Source: Sediminimonas sp.
GTDB taxonomy: Bacteria > Pseudomonadota > Alphaproteobacteria > Rhodobacterales > Rhodobacteraceae
Assembly: GCF_024637375.1 (NCBI RefSeq)
Contig: NZ_JAGXFK010000018.1
Coordinates: 45,232 to 109,231 of the forward strand
Length of the DNA: 64,000 nucleotides
Direction of reading: 5' to 3'
In this document: positions 31,102 through 39,886 of the stretch, one piece after another
Position numbering within the stretch: the stretch's first letter is position 1
Layout of the letters: each line of letters begins with the position of its first letter
Made by a program: the position numbers and the translations under genes
The notes under the pieces: model-generated
Database searches by the model: none
The model's input: the letters and a program-made list of their open reading frames with translations, nothing else
What the model was told of the DNA's origin: nothing

Positions 31102-32087
31102 TGGGTCACTTGCCGTCACAGTTGCAGGGGCTGCGTATCCCTGCCGTTGGCTCGCCGTTGTTCATCATCTCGAACCCCGAGCTGGTGATCGCGCAGTGCA
31201 AGGCGGGGATCGTCGGCGCGTTCCCCGCGCTCAACGCGCGCGAGGCCGAGGGCGAGCCGGTCATGCTGGAAGCGTGGCTCAAACGCATCACCGAAGAGCT
31301 GGACCGCCACAACCAGGCCAACCCCGACCGGCCCGCCGCACCCTTCGCCGTCAACCAGATCGTGCACCGCTCGAACGAACGGCTGGAGCGCGACCTGGAA
31401 ATCTGCCACCGCTGGCGCGTGCCGATCTGGATCACCTCGCTGGGCGCGCGCGCCGAGGTCAACGCCGCCGCCCACGATTGCGGCGGCATCGCCCTGCACG
31501 ACATCATCAACAATCGCTTCGCCCACAAGGCCATCGAGAAGGGCGCCGATGGCCTGATCGCGGTGGCCGCCGGCGCCGGCGGTCACGCCGGGGCGCAATC
31601 GCCCTTTGCGCTGGTGCAGGAAATTCGCGAATGGTTCGACGGGCCGCTGCTGCTGTCGGGGTCCATCGCCACGGGACGCGCGCTGCTGGCGGCGCAGGTC
31701 ATGGGCGCCGACCTGGGCTATGTCGGGTCTCCCTTCATCGCCACCGAAGAGGCGAACGCGCCCGACGACTACAAGCACATGATCGTCGACTCGGGCGCCG
31801 AGGATATCGTCTATTCCTCACTGTTCACCGGGGTGCACGGCAACTACCTGAAACCGTCGATCGCGCGTGCCGGGCTGGACCCCGACAACCTGCCCGATTC
31901 CGACCCCTCAGCGATGAATTTCGGCGAAGGGCGGCAAAAGCCCAAGTCGTGGAAGGAAATCTGGGGCGCCGGGCAAGGCATCGGCGCGGTGCACGAAGTG
32001 ACACCCGCCGCCGCGCTGGTCGACCGGCTGGCGCGCGAATACGACGCCGCCAGGGCCGAGACGGCGAAACTGATCGGGCGGGGGTGA
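31101..32087 (+). CDS. Nitronate monooxygenase-like FMN protein (2-nitropropane dioxygenase/IpdC-like family)
   Basis: ORF trimmed to 329 aa; IPAVGSPLFIISNPELVIAQCKAGIVGAFPALNAR; AGAGGHAG; GSIATGRALLAA. Confidence 0.9.
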   Translation: MGHLPSQLQGLRIPAVGSPLFIISNPELVIAQCKAGIVGAFPALNAREAEGEPVMLEAWLKRITEELDRHNQANPDRPAAPFAVNQIVHRSNERLERDLEICHRWRVPIWITSLGARAEVNAAAHDCGGIALHDIINNRFAHKAIEKGADGLIAVAAGAGGHAGAQSPFALVQEIREWFDGPLLLSGSIATGRALLAAQVMGADLGYVGSPFIATEEANAPDDYKHMIVDSGAEDIVYSSLFTGVHGNYLKPSIARAGLDPDNLPDSDPSAMNFGEGRQKPKSWKEIWGAGQGIGAVHEVTPAAALVDRLAREYDAARAETAKLIGRG

Positions 32088-32089
32088 GG

Positions 32090-32752
32090 ATGGGCACGCT
32101 TTACCTCATCCGGCATGCGCAGGCGTCGTTCGGCGCGGCGGACTACGACGTGCTGTCCGACACCGGGCATGCGCAGTCGCATGCGCTGGGGAAAGCACTG
32201 GCGCGGCAAGGGGTGCGGGCGGACGCGATGTTCATCGGCGCGCAACGGCGCCACCGCGAAACGCTCGAGGGTATCTTGGCGGGCATGGGCGCGCAGGCGC
32301 AGCCGCAGGTGCATCCGGGCCTCAACGAATTCGACTTCAAGGCGCTGCTCGACGCGCGGTTCCGCAACGCATCGGCGCCCGATAACCTGCACGGTGACCG
32401 CAAGACGCATTTCCGCACCCTGCGCGACACGGTGCTGGCCTGGCAGCGCGACGAGGTGCCCGACCCGCCCGAGACATGGGCGCAGTTCACCGCCCGCGTC
32501 GAGGACGCCCGCCGCGCCATGGCCCAGCAAGACGGCGACGTGATCGCCGTCAGTTCCGGCGGCGCCATCGGCCAGATGCTGGCCGCCGCGCTGGCCGCGC
32601 CGCCCGAACAGCAGATCCGCCTGCAACTTCAGATGAAGAATTGCGCGGTCAACAGGTTCGTCCATTCGCCGCGCAACTTCTACCTGCACGGGTTCAACGA
32701 GACCCCGCATATCGACGCCTCGAATACCGACACATTACTGACATATAGTTGA
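32090..32752 (+). CDS. Histidine phosphatase family protein
   Basis: MGTLYLIRHAQASFGAADYDVLSDTG (RHG motif variant RHA). Confidence 0.92.
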   Translation: MGTLYLIRHAQASFGAADYDVLSDTGHAQSHALGKALARQGVRADAMFIGAQRRHRETLEGILAGMGAQAQPQVHPGLNEFDFKALLDARFRNASAPDNLHGDRKTHFRTLRDTVLAWQRDEVPDPPETWAQFTARVEDARRAMAQQDGDVIAVSSGGAIGQMLAAALAAPPEQQIRLQLQMKNCAVNRFVHSPRNFYLHGFNETPHIDASNTDTLLTYS

Positions 32753-32762
32753 AGGGCACGCC

Positions 32763-33800
32763 ATGACCGACAGTTCCTCTGCCCGGCTCGATACCGACGC
32801 GGTTGCCTCGTGGCTTGAACAAAACATGCCCGGCTTTTCCGGCCCCATCGAAGAGGCCGAGAAATTCGATGTCGGCCAATCCAACCCCACCTACCGGGTG
32901 GTGACCCCCTCGGGGCGCTACGTTTTGCGGCGCAAGCCGCAGGGGGTGCTGCTGAAATCCGCCCATGCGGTAGAGCGGGAATTCAGGGTACAGAAGGCGT
33001 TGTTCGAAACCGACGTGCCGGTGCCCCGGATGCATGTGCTGTGCGAGGACGACACGGTGATCGGCTCGGCCTTCTACGTGATGGACGAGGTGCCGGGCCG
33101 CCATTTCGACGACCCCCGCCTGCCCGAGCTGCCGCGCGAGAACCGCCGCCCCGTTCTGGACGAGATGAACCGGGTTCTGTGCGCCATCCACGATGTCGAT
33201 CTGGCGGCGACGGGGCTTGATGATTACGGCCCCGGCGGCAACTACTACCGCCGCCAGATCGACCGCTGGACCAAGCAATACCGCGCCAGCGAAACCCAGC
33301 ACATCGAGGCGATGGAAGAGCTTATCACCTGGCTCGACGCCAACGTGCCGGCCGATGACGGGCAGCGCACCCTGGTGCATGGCGACTATCGCATCGACAA
33401 CATGCTGTTTTCCCACGATGGCCCGCGCTGCGCCGCGGTGCTGGATTGGGAACTGTCCACCACCGGGCACCCCTATGCCGACCTGGCCGCTGTCGTGATG
33501 CAATGGGCGATGCCACCGGGGGCCGAAGGCCGCGGGCTGGCTGGCGTGGACCGCGCCGCCGAGGGGCTGATGAGCGACCAGGAATTCATCGACGCCTATT
33601 GCGCCCGGCGCGGCATTCCGGGGATCGACGGGTTCGGCTTTTACCTCGCTTTCGCCTTCTTCCGCATGGGCGGCATCCTGCAAGGCGTTCTCAAGCGCGC
33701 GCTGGACGGCAACGCCTCGAACCCCGAGCGCGCGCGCAAGCTGGGCAGTTTCGTGCCCCATTTCGCCGAGGCCGGCCTGAAGGCGGCCAAGACGGTATGA
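32763..33800 (+). CDS. Phosphotransferase family protein (ACAD10/11-like APH kinase domain)
   Basis: ORF 345 aa; LVHGDYRIDNMLF and VLDWELSTTGHPYADLA kinase motifs. Confidence 0.92.
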   Translation: MTDSSSARLDTDAVASWLEQNMPGFSGPIEEAEKFDVGQSNPTYRVVTPSGRYVLRRKPQGVLLKSAHAVEREFRVQKALFETDVPVPRMHVLCEDDTVIGSAFYVMDEVPGRHFDDPRLPELPRENRRPVLDEMNRVLCAIHDVDLAATGLDDYGPGGNYYRRQIDRWTKQYRASETQHIEAMEELITWLDANVPADDGQRTLVHGDYRIDNMLFSHDGPRCAAVLDWELSTTGHPYADLAAVVMQWAMPPGAEGRGLAGVDRAAEGLMSDQEFIDAYCARRGIPGIDGFGFYLAFAFFRMGGILQGVLKRALDGNASNPERARKLGSFVPHFAEAGLKAAKTV

Positions 33801-33810
33801 AGAGGCATCC

Positions 33811-34221
33811 ATGACCACACCCGAGCTTGACCCCGACATCGTCGAGGCGCCCTACCCGTTCCAGCGCCATCTCGGGTTCGATTTCGCCGCGTGGCGCCCC
33901 GATTACTGCCGGCTGACATTGCCGCTGGCGCATGAATTGATGAACCGCTACGGCATTCCCCATGGCGGCGTCCATGCCGCGATGCTGGATTCGGCCATGG
34001 GGTTCGCGGGGTGTTACACCGGCGACCGCGATGCGCCACGCTTGGCGATGACGCTGTCACTGAACGTCAACTACCTTGGCCAGGCGCGCGGCGGCGTGTT
34101 GATCGCCGAAGGCACGCGCACCGGCGGCGGGCGCAAGACATTCTTTGCCGAGGGCAAGATCACCGACGAACAGGGCACCGTCGTCGCCACCGGAACGGGT
34201 GTTTTCCGATACCGGGGCTGA
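33811..34221 (+). CDS. PaaI family thioesterase (hotdog fold)
   Basis: ORF 136 aa; NRYGIPHGGVHAAMLDSAMGFAG. Confidence 0.92.
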   Translation: MTTPELDPDIVEAPYPFQRHLGFDFAAWRPDYCRLTLPLAHELMNRYGIPHGGVHAAMLDSAMGFAGCYTGDRDAPRLAMTLSLNVNYLGQARGGVLIAEGTRTGGGRKTFFAEGKITDEQGTVVATGTGVFRYRG

Positions 34222-34255
34222 GCACGACAAGCATCGCAACATGAAAGGAAACGAC

Positions 34256-35296
34256 ATGACAGAGCAAATGCAACGGATCGTTCTGGCCCGCCGCCCCGAG
34301 GGCGAACCGGTAGCCGAGGATTTTCGCCTCGAAGAGGCGGCCCTGCCTGATCCCGCCGATGGCGAGGTTCTGGTCAAGGTCCACTACATGTCGCTGGACC
34401 CCTACATGCGGGGCCGCATGGACGACGCAAAATCCTACGCCACCCCGGTGCCCGTGGGCGGCACCATGGAAGGCGGCGCCGTGGGCGAGGTTGTCGCCTC
34501 GAAATCGGACGCGTTCGCGCCCGGTGACTACGCCTTCGGCATGTTCGGCTGGGCCAGCCACGGCTGCCTGCCGGCACGCGAGCTGCGCAAGCTCGATCCG
34601 GCGCACGGGCCGCTGACCGCCGCACTGGGGGTGCTGGGGATGCCCGGTTTTACCGGCTGGTTCGGGCTGAACGAATACGGCAAGCCGAAAAACGGGGAAA
34701 CGCTGGTCGTGGCCGCCGCCACGGGGCCGGTGGGGTCGATGGTGGGGCAGTTGGCCAAGGCGCAGGGTCTGCGCGTTGTTGGCGTCGCCGGCAGTCCCGA
34801 GAAATGCGCCCTTGCCACCGGCCGGTTCGGTTTCGACGCCTGTCTCGATCACCACGCATACGCAGATGGCAAGGAAATGCGCGCGGCGCTGGCCGAGGCC
34901 TGCCCCGACGGCATCGACATCTATTTCGAAAACGTCGGCGGCAAGGTTCTGGAAGGCGTCCTGCCGCTATTGAACGTAGGCGGGCGCATCCCCGTCTGCG
35001 GAATGATAAGCTGGTACAATGCCGGCGCCCTGGGCGCCGACGCGGGCGGCGCCAAGGACAACCTGCCCAAGCTGTGGCGCACGATCCTGGTCAACCGCCT
35101 GCATGTGCATGGCTTCATCATTGCCGATCACTTCGACCGCTACCCCGAGTTCCTGTCCGAGGTCGGCCCCAAGGTCGCATCGGGCGAGATCGGAATCCAG
35201 GAGGACATCGCCGAAGGCCTTGAAAACGCGCCCGAGGCGTTCATGGGCATGCTCAAGGGCCGCAATTTCGGCAAGCAGATAGTGAAAATCGCCTGA
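34256..35296 (+). CDS. NADP-dependent oxidoreductase (MDR, leukotriene/CurA-type)
   Basis: MTEQMQRIVLARRPEGEPVAEDFRLEEAALP..., MSLDPYMRGRM, AATGPVGSMVGQLAK. Confidence 0.93.
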   Translation: MTEQMQRIVLARRPEGEPVAEDFRLEEAALPDPADGEVLVKVHYMSLDPYMRGRMDDAKSYATPVPVGGTMEGGAVGEVVASKSDAFAPGDYAFGMFGWASHGCLPARELRKLDPAHGPLTAALGVLGMPGFTGWFGLNEYGKPKNGETLVVAAATGPVGSMVGQLAKAQGLRVVGVAGSPEKCALATGRFGFDACLDHHAYADGKEMRAALAEACPDGIDIYFENVGGKVLEGVLPLLNVGGRIPVCGMISWYNAGALGADAGGAKDNLPKLWRTILVNRLHVHGFIIADHFDRYPEFLSEVGPKVASGEIGIQEDIAEGLENAPEAFMGMLKGRNFGKQIVKIA

Positions 35297-35329
35297 CCCC
35301 CGCCGGGGCGGTCAACGGTGCCGTCCCGG

Positions 35330-35388
35330 CTTCATCTTTCCCAAAATACTCCGGGGGAGTCGCCGAAGGCGACGGGGGCAGCGCCCCC
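35330..35388. repeat. Intergenic repeat unit with CTTCATCTTTCCCAAAATACTC core plus two hairpins
   Basis: Core nearly identical to 41762-41783; GTCGCC-GAA-GGCGAC and GGGGGC-AGC-GCCCCC hairpins follow. Confidence 0.6.
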
Positions 35389-35399
35389 GACCCGCCGGG

Positions 35400-36473
35400 T
35401 CAGGCCGCGGCGTTACCCGCCATCACCTTCGCCAGGTGATAATCTGTATCGCCCAGTTGGTGATCCAGCATCACAAGCCGCTTGGCGTAGTGCGACACCG
35501 GGTATTCCCAGGTCATGGCGATGCCGCCATGCATCTGGATCGCCTCCTCGGCCACCAGTCGCGCGGCGCGGCCGATCATGTTCTTGGCCATCGCGGCAAA
35601 GCGGGTGGCCTGCGGGCCATCCAGTTCCGCCGCCGCCTTGATGGTGATCGAGCGCGACTGCTCGATCTCGGTCAGCATGTCCACCGCGCGGTGCTGCAAC
35701 ACCTGGAACTTGCCGATCGGCACGCCGAACTGCTTGCGCTGGCGCAGGTAGTCGAGCGTTGTGTCGTGAGCCACCTCCATGGCGCCCACGGCCTCGGCGC
35801 ACAGCGCGACGATGCCGGCGTTCAGCGCCGCCTCGATGGCGGCGGCGGCATCCGCGATCAGCAGCCGCGCCGACGTGTCGTCAAGCAACACCTCGGCGGC
35901 GCCACCACCATCGATCATGGCATAGCCCACCACCTGCGCATCACCTGCCTGCACCTCGAACAACGCGACCTTGCCGTCGAGACGCGCCGCGACCAGCAGG
36001 ACATCGGCAACCTGGGCGCCATAAACGGCCGTCTTGCGCCCCGACAAGACGTGCCCATCGCCGCGCGCCTCGGCCGCGCAGGAAATACCGGCAATATCAT
36101 ACGGAGCGTCCAGTTCGGACAATGCGGCGGCGTATTTCGTACCACCCGTCAGCAACGCCTCCTGATCGGCGCCCGCCGCGCCCAGCAGGCGCGAGGACAG
36201 CAGCGCCGCCAATACCGGCTCGGGACACAAGGCACGGCCAAGCGCCTCGAACACCACCGAGATGTCGAAACCGGTGCCGCCGAAGCCGCCCGCATCCTCG
36301 GGCGCCAGCGCGTAAAGCGCGCCCAGATCGGCCAGTTCGTCCCACTTGGCCGGGTCGTGGCAGGGCATCTCGTAGGCCACCTCGTTGCGGTGCTCGATCG
36401 TGTACTTGTCGGCGAGGTAGCGCGCCAGCGTGTCGGCCAGCATGCGCCGGTCATCGGTCAGGTTGAAATCCAT
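35400..36473 (-). CDS. Acyl-CoA dehydrogenase (subunit 2 of pair B)
   Basis: ORF 357 aa; RQRKQFGVPIGKFQVLQHRAVDML; IQMHGGIAMTWEYPVSHYAKR. Confidence 0.94.
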   Translation of the reverse strand: MDFNLTDDRRMLADTLARYLADKYTIEHRNEVAYEMPCHDPAKWDELADLGALYALAPEDAGGFGGTGFDISVVFEALGRALCPEPVLAALLSSRLLGAAGADQEALLTGGTKYAAALSELDAPYDIAGISCAAEARGDGHVLSGRKTAVYGAQVADVLLVAARLDGKVALFEVQAGDAQVVGYAMIDGGGAAEVLLDDTSARLLIADAAAAIEAALNAGIVALCAEAVGAMEVAHDTTLDYLRQRKQFGVPIGKFQVLQHRAVDMLTEIEQSRSITIKAAAELDGPQATRFAAMAKNMIGRAARLVAEEAIQMHGGIAMTWEYPVSHYAKRLVMLDHQLGDTDYHLAKVMAGNAAA

Positions 36474-36476
36474 CGC

Positions 36477-37664
36477 TTACAGCTCCAGCATCGTCTTGGT
36501 GAGGATATTGCGCTGGATCTCGTTCGATCCACCGAAGATCGAGGTCTTGCGGTTGTTGAAATAGCGCGCCGCGTTGTGGGCCGTGTCCTCGGGGCCGAAC
36601 ATCATGTTGCCGTCGCTTACGTGGCCGGGGAACGGCGCCGCCGCGGGGCCAAGTGCCCGGCGCGCCAGATCCTTCAACTCCTGATGGATGACCGTGCCCT
36701 TGATCTTGAGGATCGAGGTTTCGGGCCCCGGCGCGCCCTGTTCCTGCGCCTTGAACAGCATCCGCAGGTTGGTGATCTTCATCGCCTCCAGGTCGATCTC
36801 GGCCTGCGCGATGCGCGCCGCGAACAGCGGCTCGTCGATCAACCGCCCGGACCCGCGCCGCACCTTGCGCGCCAGCGCCTTGACCTCTTCGAGCGCCTGC
36901 ATCGAAAAGCCCACCCCGGCGATGCCGGTACGCTCGTGCGTGAGCAGGTATTTCGCGATGGTCCAGCCCTTGTTTTCCTCGCCCACAAGGTTGGCGACCG
37001 GCACCCGAACATCGGTGAAGAACACCTCGTTCACCTCGTGCCCGCCCTCGATCAGGCGGATCGGGCGCATCTCGATCCCCGGCGTATCGAGGTCCACCAG
37101 GACGAAGGAAATGCCCTCCTGCTGTTTGACATCCGGGTCGGTGCGCACCAGGCAGAATATCTTGTTGGCGTGCTGGCCCAGCGTCGTCCAGGTCTTTTGC
37201 CCGTTGATGACATATTCGTCGCCATCGCGCACCGCGCGGGTTTTCAGGCTGGCCAGGTCACTGCCGGCGCCCGGCTCGGAATAGCCCTGGCACCACCAGT
37301 CGGTGCCATCCAGGATACGCGGCAGGTAGTATTCCTGCTGCGCCCTCGTCCCGAACTTGATCAGCACCGGCCCCAGCATGTTCAGCCCGAACGGCACGAT
37401 CCGCGGCGCGTAGGCGCGGCAGCATTCCTCCTCGAAAATATGCTTCTGCACCGGGGTCCAGCCGGGGCCGCCGAATTCCACCGGCCATGTGACGGCCAGC
37501 CAGCCCCTGGAATTGAGCAGCGCGTGCCACTCCTCCATCATCGGTTTGGTCAGTTCCCCGCCGGAGCGCACAGCATCGGAAATATGGGCGGGCAGGTTGT
37601 CGGCCAGCCAGCCGCGCACTTCGTCCTGAAAGGCGCGGTCTTCGGCGGAAAAGCTCAGGTCCAT
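36477..37664 (-). CDS. Acyl-CoA dehydrogenase (subunit 1 of pair B)
   Basis: ORF 395 aa; WCQGYSEPGAGSDLASLKTRAVRDGDEYVINGQKTWTTLG; FGGSNEIQRNILTK. Confidence 0.94.
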   Translation of the reverse strand: MDLSFSAEDRAFQDEVRGWLADNLPAHISDAVRSGGELTKPMMEEWHALLNSRGWLAVTWPVEFGGPGWTPVQKHIFEEECCRAYAPRIVPFGLNMLGPVLIKFGTRAQQEYYLPRILDGTDWWCQGYSEPGAGSDLASLKTRAVRDGDEYVINGQKTWTTLGQHANKIFCLVRTDPDVKQQEGISFVLVDLDTPGIEMRPIRLIEGGHEVNEVFFTDVRVPVANLVGEENKGWTIAKYLLTHERTGIAGVGFSMQALEEVKALARKVRRGSGRLIDEPLFAARIAQAEIDLEAMKITNLRMLFKAQEQGAPGPETSILKIKGTVIHQELKDLARRALGPAAAPFPGHVSDGNMMFGPEDTAHNAARYFNNRKTSIFGGSNEIQRNILTKTMLEL

Positions 37665-37665
37665 C

Positions 37666-39768
37666 TCAGGCTTCCTTGTTCATGTCGGCGAAGGTCGTGC
37701 CGTCGGCGGCCATGCGGCGCAGGATGTCGGGCACTTGCCAGTAATGCGCATCCTCCTCGGCGTAGCCCTCGATGCGACGGACCAGTTCGGCCGCGCCGAT
37801 GGTGTCGGCGTAGTGCAGCGGCCCGCCGCGAAACCGCGGGAAGCCGTAGCCGAACAGCAGCACCATATCCACATCCAGCGGGCGCCGTGCGATGCCGTCC
37901 TCGACCACGCGCGCGGCCTCGGAAATCATCGCGGTCATGTAGCGATCGATGATCTCCTGATCGGTGAACTCCTGCGGGGTGATCCCGACCTTGGCGCGCT
38001 CTTCGTCGATGATGCGGGCGACATCGGGGTTGGGGCGGATATCCTTGCCCTCGTAGACATAATAGCCCTTGCCGGTCTTGCGCCCGAACCAGCCTTGTTC
38101 GCAAATGCGGTCGGCCACCGCACCGGCATAGCGCTCATCGGGGTCGCGGCTGCCGGCCTTGCGCTTGCGCGTGGCCCAGCCGATATCCAGCCCCGCCAGA
38201 TCGCCCACCTTGTGTGGCCCCATGGCAAACCCGAAGCCTTCGAGCGCGCTATCCACCTGCTGCGGCGTGGCGCCGTCCAGCACCAGGTAGGCGGCCTCCT
38301 TGCCGTAATGCGACAGGATGCGGTTGCCGATAAACCCGTCGCAGACACCGGCGCGCACGCCGACCTTTTTCAACCGCTTGGCAAGGGCAAACCCGGTCGC
38401 CACGACATCGGGCGCGGTCTTGTCGGCGACAACGATTTCCAGCAGTCGCATCACATGCGCGGGGCTGAAGAAGTGCAGCCCCAGAACGTCCTGCGGGCGC
38501 GCGGTGGCGGCGGCGATCTCGTTGATGTCCAGGTATGAGGTGTTCGAGGCCAGCACCGCGCCGGGCTTGCAGATCCTGTCGAGCTTGCCGAAGATATCGG
38601 TCTTGACGCCCATGTCCTCGAACACCGCCTCGATCACCAGATCGACATCGGCCAGATCGTCCATTGCCAGCGACGGCTCAAGCATCGCCAGCGTCGCGTC
38701 GCGCTTGTCGGCGGCCAGCTTGCCGCGCTTGACGGCGCCGTCGATATTGCCGGTGATCGTGGCCACGCCACGGTCCAGTCCCTCTTGCGCCACCTCGATC
38801 AGGCGCACCGGCAGCCCGGCCAGCAGGCAGGCGGTGGCGATCCCAGATCCCATCGTGCCGCCGCCGATGATGCCGACCTTTTCGATCCGGCGCGCATCGC
38901 CCTTGGCCTCGGGGATGTTGCTGACCGCGCGTTCGCCGAAAAAGGCGTGGATGAGCCCGGCGCGCTGCGGCGTGTCCATGCATTCCATGAACGCCGCGCG
39001 TTCGAATTGCAGCCCCTCGTCCAGCGGCGTCTTGGCGGCTGTGCGGATGCATTCGACGATCTTGTGCGGAGAGAACAGCAGCGCCTGCGTCTTGCGCAGC
39101 TTGTCAGCCGTCTGGTCCAGCGTGGCGTCGTCCGGCGTGACGTCCAGATCGCCGGTGCGTCGGGTTTCAAGCGTGCCGGTGGCCGCGTCCTGCGCCGCCT
39201 TCAGCGCCACATCGCGCGGCTCGCCCGTCTCAAGCCGGTCGATCACGCCGGCCTCCAGCGCCTCTTGCGCGGGCACATGGCGGCCCGACAGGCAGGCGTC
39301 CAGCGCAAAGGCAATACCCGTCAGGCGCGGCAACCGCTGCGTGCCGCCGGCGCCGGGCAACAAGCCCAACGCCACCTCGGGCAGGCCCACGCGCAGCCCC
39401 TCGATACCGACGCGCGCATGGGTAGCCAGCGCCAGTTCCAGCCCGCCGCCCAGGGCGGTTCCGTGCATGACGGTGACGACCGGGGTTTCGCAGGCCTCGA
39501 TCCGGTCATAGACCTCGGGCAGCGCGGGCGGCTGCGGGGGCTTGCCGAATTCCTTGATGTCGGCACCCGCGACAAAGGTGCGCCCGGCCCCGTAGATGGC
39601 AATGGCCTTGACGGACGTATCGGCGTCGAGACGGGCAATGGCCTCGTCCAGCCCCTGGCGAACCACCTGCCCGGTGGCATTCACCGGCGGGTTGTCGATG
39701 CACACCAGGGCGATGTCGCCCTGCTTTTCGATGGAAATCAGGTCGTTCACCTGCTGGGTATCGGACAT
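37666..39768 (-). CDS. Fused enoyl-CoA hydratase / 3-hydroxyacyl-CoA dehydrogenase (FadJ/FadB-like)
   Basis: ORF 700 aa; crotonase N-terminus GADIKEF, GALGGGLELALA-type; NAD motif VGIIGGGTMGSGIA; HFFSPAHVMRLLE. Confidence 0.95.
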   Translation of the reverse strand: MSDTQQVNDLISIEKQGDIALVCIDNPPVNATGQVVRQGLDEAIARLDADTSVKAIAIYGAGRTFVAGADIKEFGKPPQPPALPEVYDRIEACETPVVTVMHGTALGGGLELALATHARVGIEGLRVGLPEVALGLLPGAGGTQRLPRLTGIAFALDACLSGRHVPAQEALEAGVIDRLETGEPRDVALKAAQDAATGTLETRRTGDLDVTPDDATLDQTADKLRKTQALLFSPHKIVECIRTAAKTPLDEGLQFERAAFMECMDTPQRAGLIHAFFGERAVSNIPEAKGDARRIEKVGIIGGGTMGSGIATACLLAGLPVRLIEVAQEGLDRGVATITGNIDGAVKRGKLAADKRDATLAMLEPSLAMDDLADVDLVIEAVFEDMGVKTDIFGKLDRICKPGAVLASNTSYLDINEIAAATARPQDVLGLHFFSPAHVMRLLEIVVADKTAPDVVATGFALAKRLKKVGVRAGVCDGFIGNRILSHYGKEAAYLVLDGATPQQVDSALEGFGFAMGPHKVGDLAGLDIGWATRKRKAGSRDPDERYAGAVADRICEQGWFGRKTGKGYYVYEGKDIRPNPDVARIIDEERAKVGITPQEFTDQEIIDRYMTAMISEAARVVEDGIARRPLDVDMVLLFGYGFPRFRGGPLHYADTIGAAELVRRIEGYAEEDAHYWQVPDILRRMAADGTTFADMNKEA

Positions 39769-39865
39769 CTGTCACCTTCCTCGTGGAATTACTCGCCGGG
39801 CGTGCGGCGCACTTGACGCCGAAAACTAGTCGCTTGACGACGGCTCGTCAATAAATGGAATACGC

Positions 39866-39880
39866 TTCCGCAATGCGGAA
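39866..39880. promoter_or_regulatory. Perfect palindrome TTCCGCAATGCGGAA upstream of the fadJ-type operon
   Basis: 6-bp arms, 3-nt spacer; just upstream of a TTGACG-N17-TAGTTT promoter-like sequence reading toward 39768 on the minus strand. Confidence 0.55.
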
Positions 39881-39886
39881 ATATTG

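Noticed and set aside
35436-37952. 838-aa plus-strand ORF
   Set aside because: Antisense to two acyl-CoA dehydrogenases; His/Arg-rich shadow translation.
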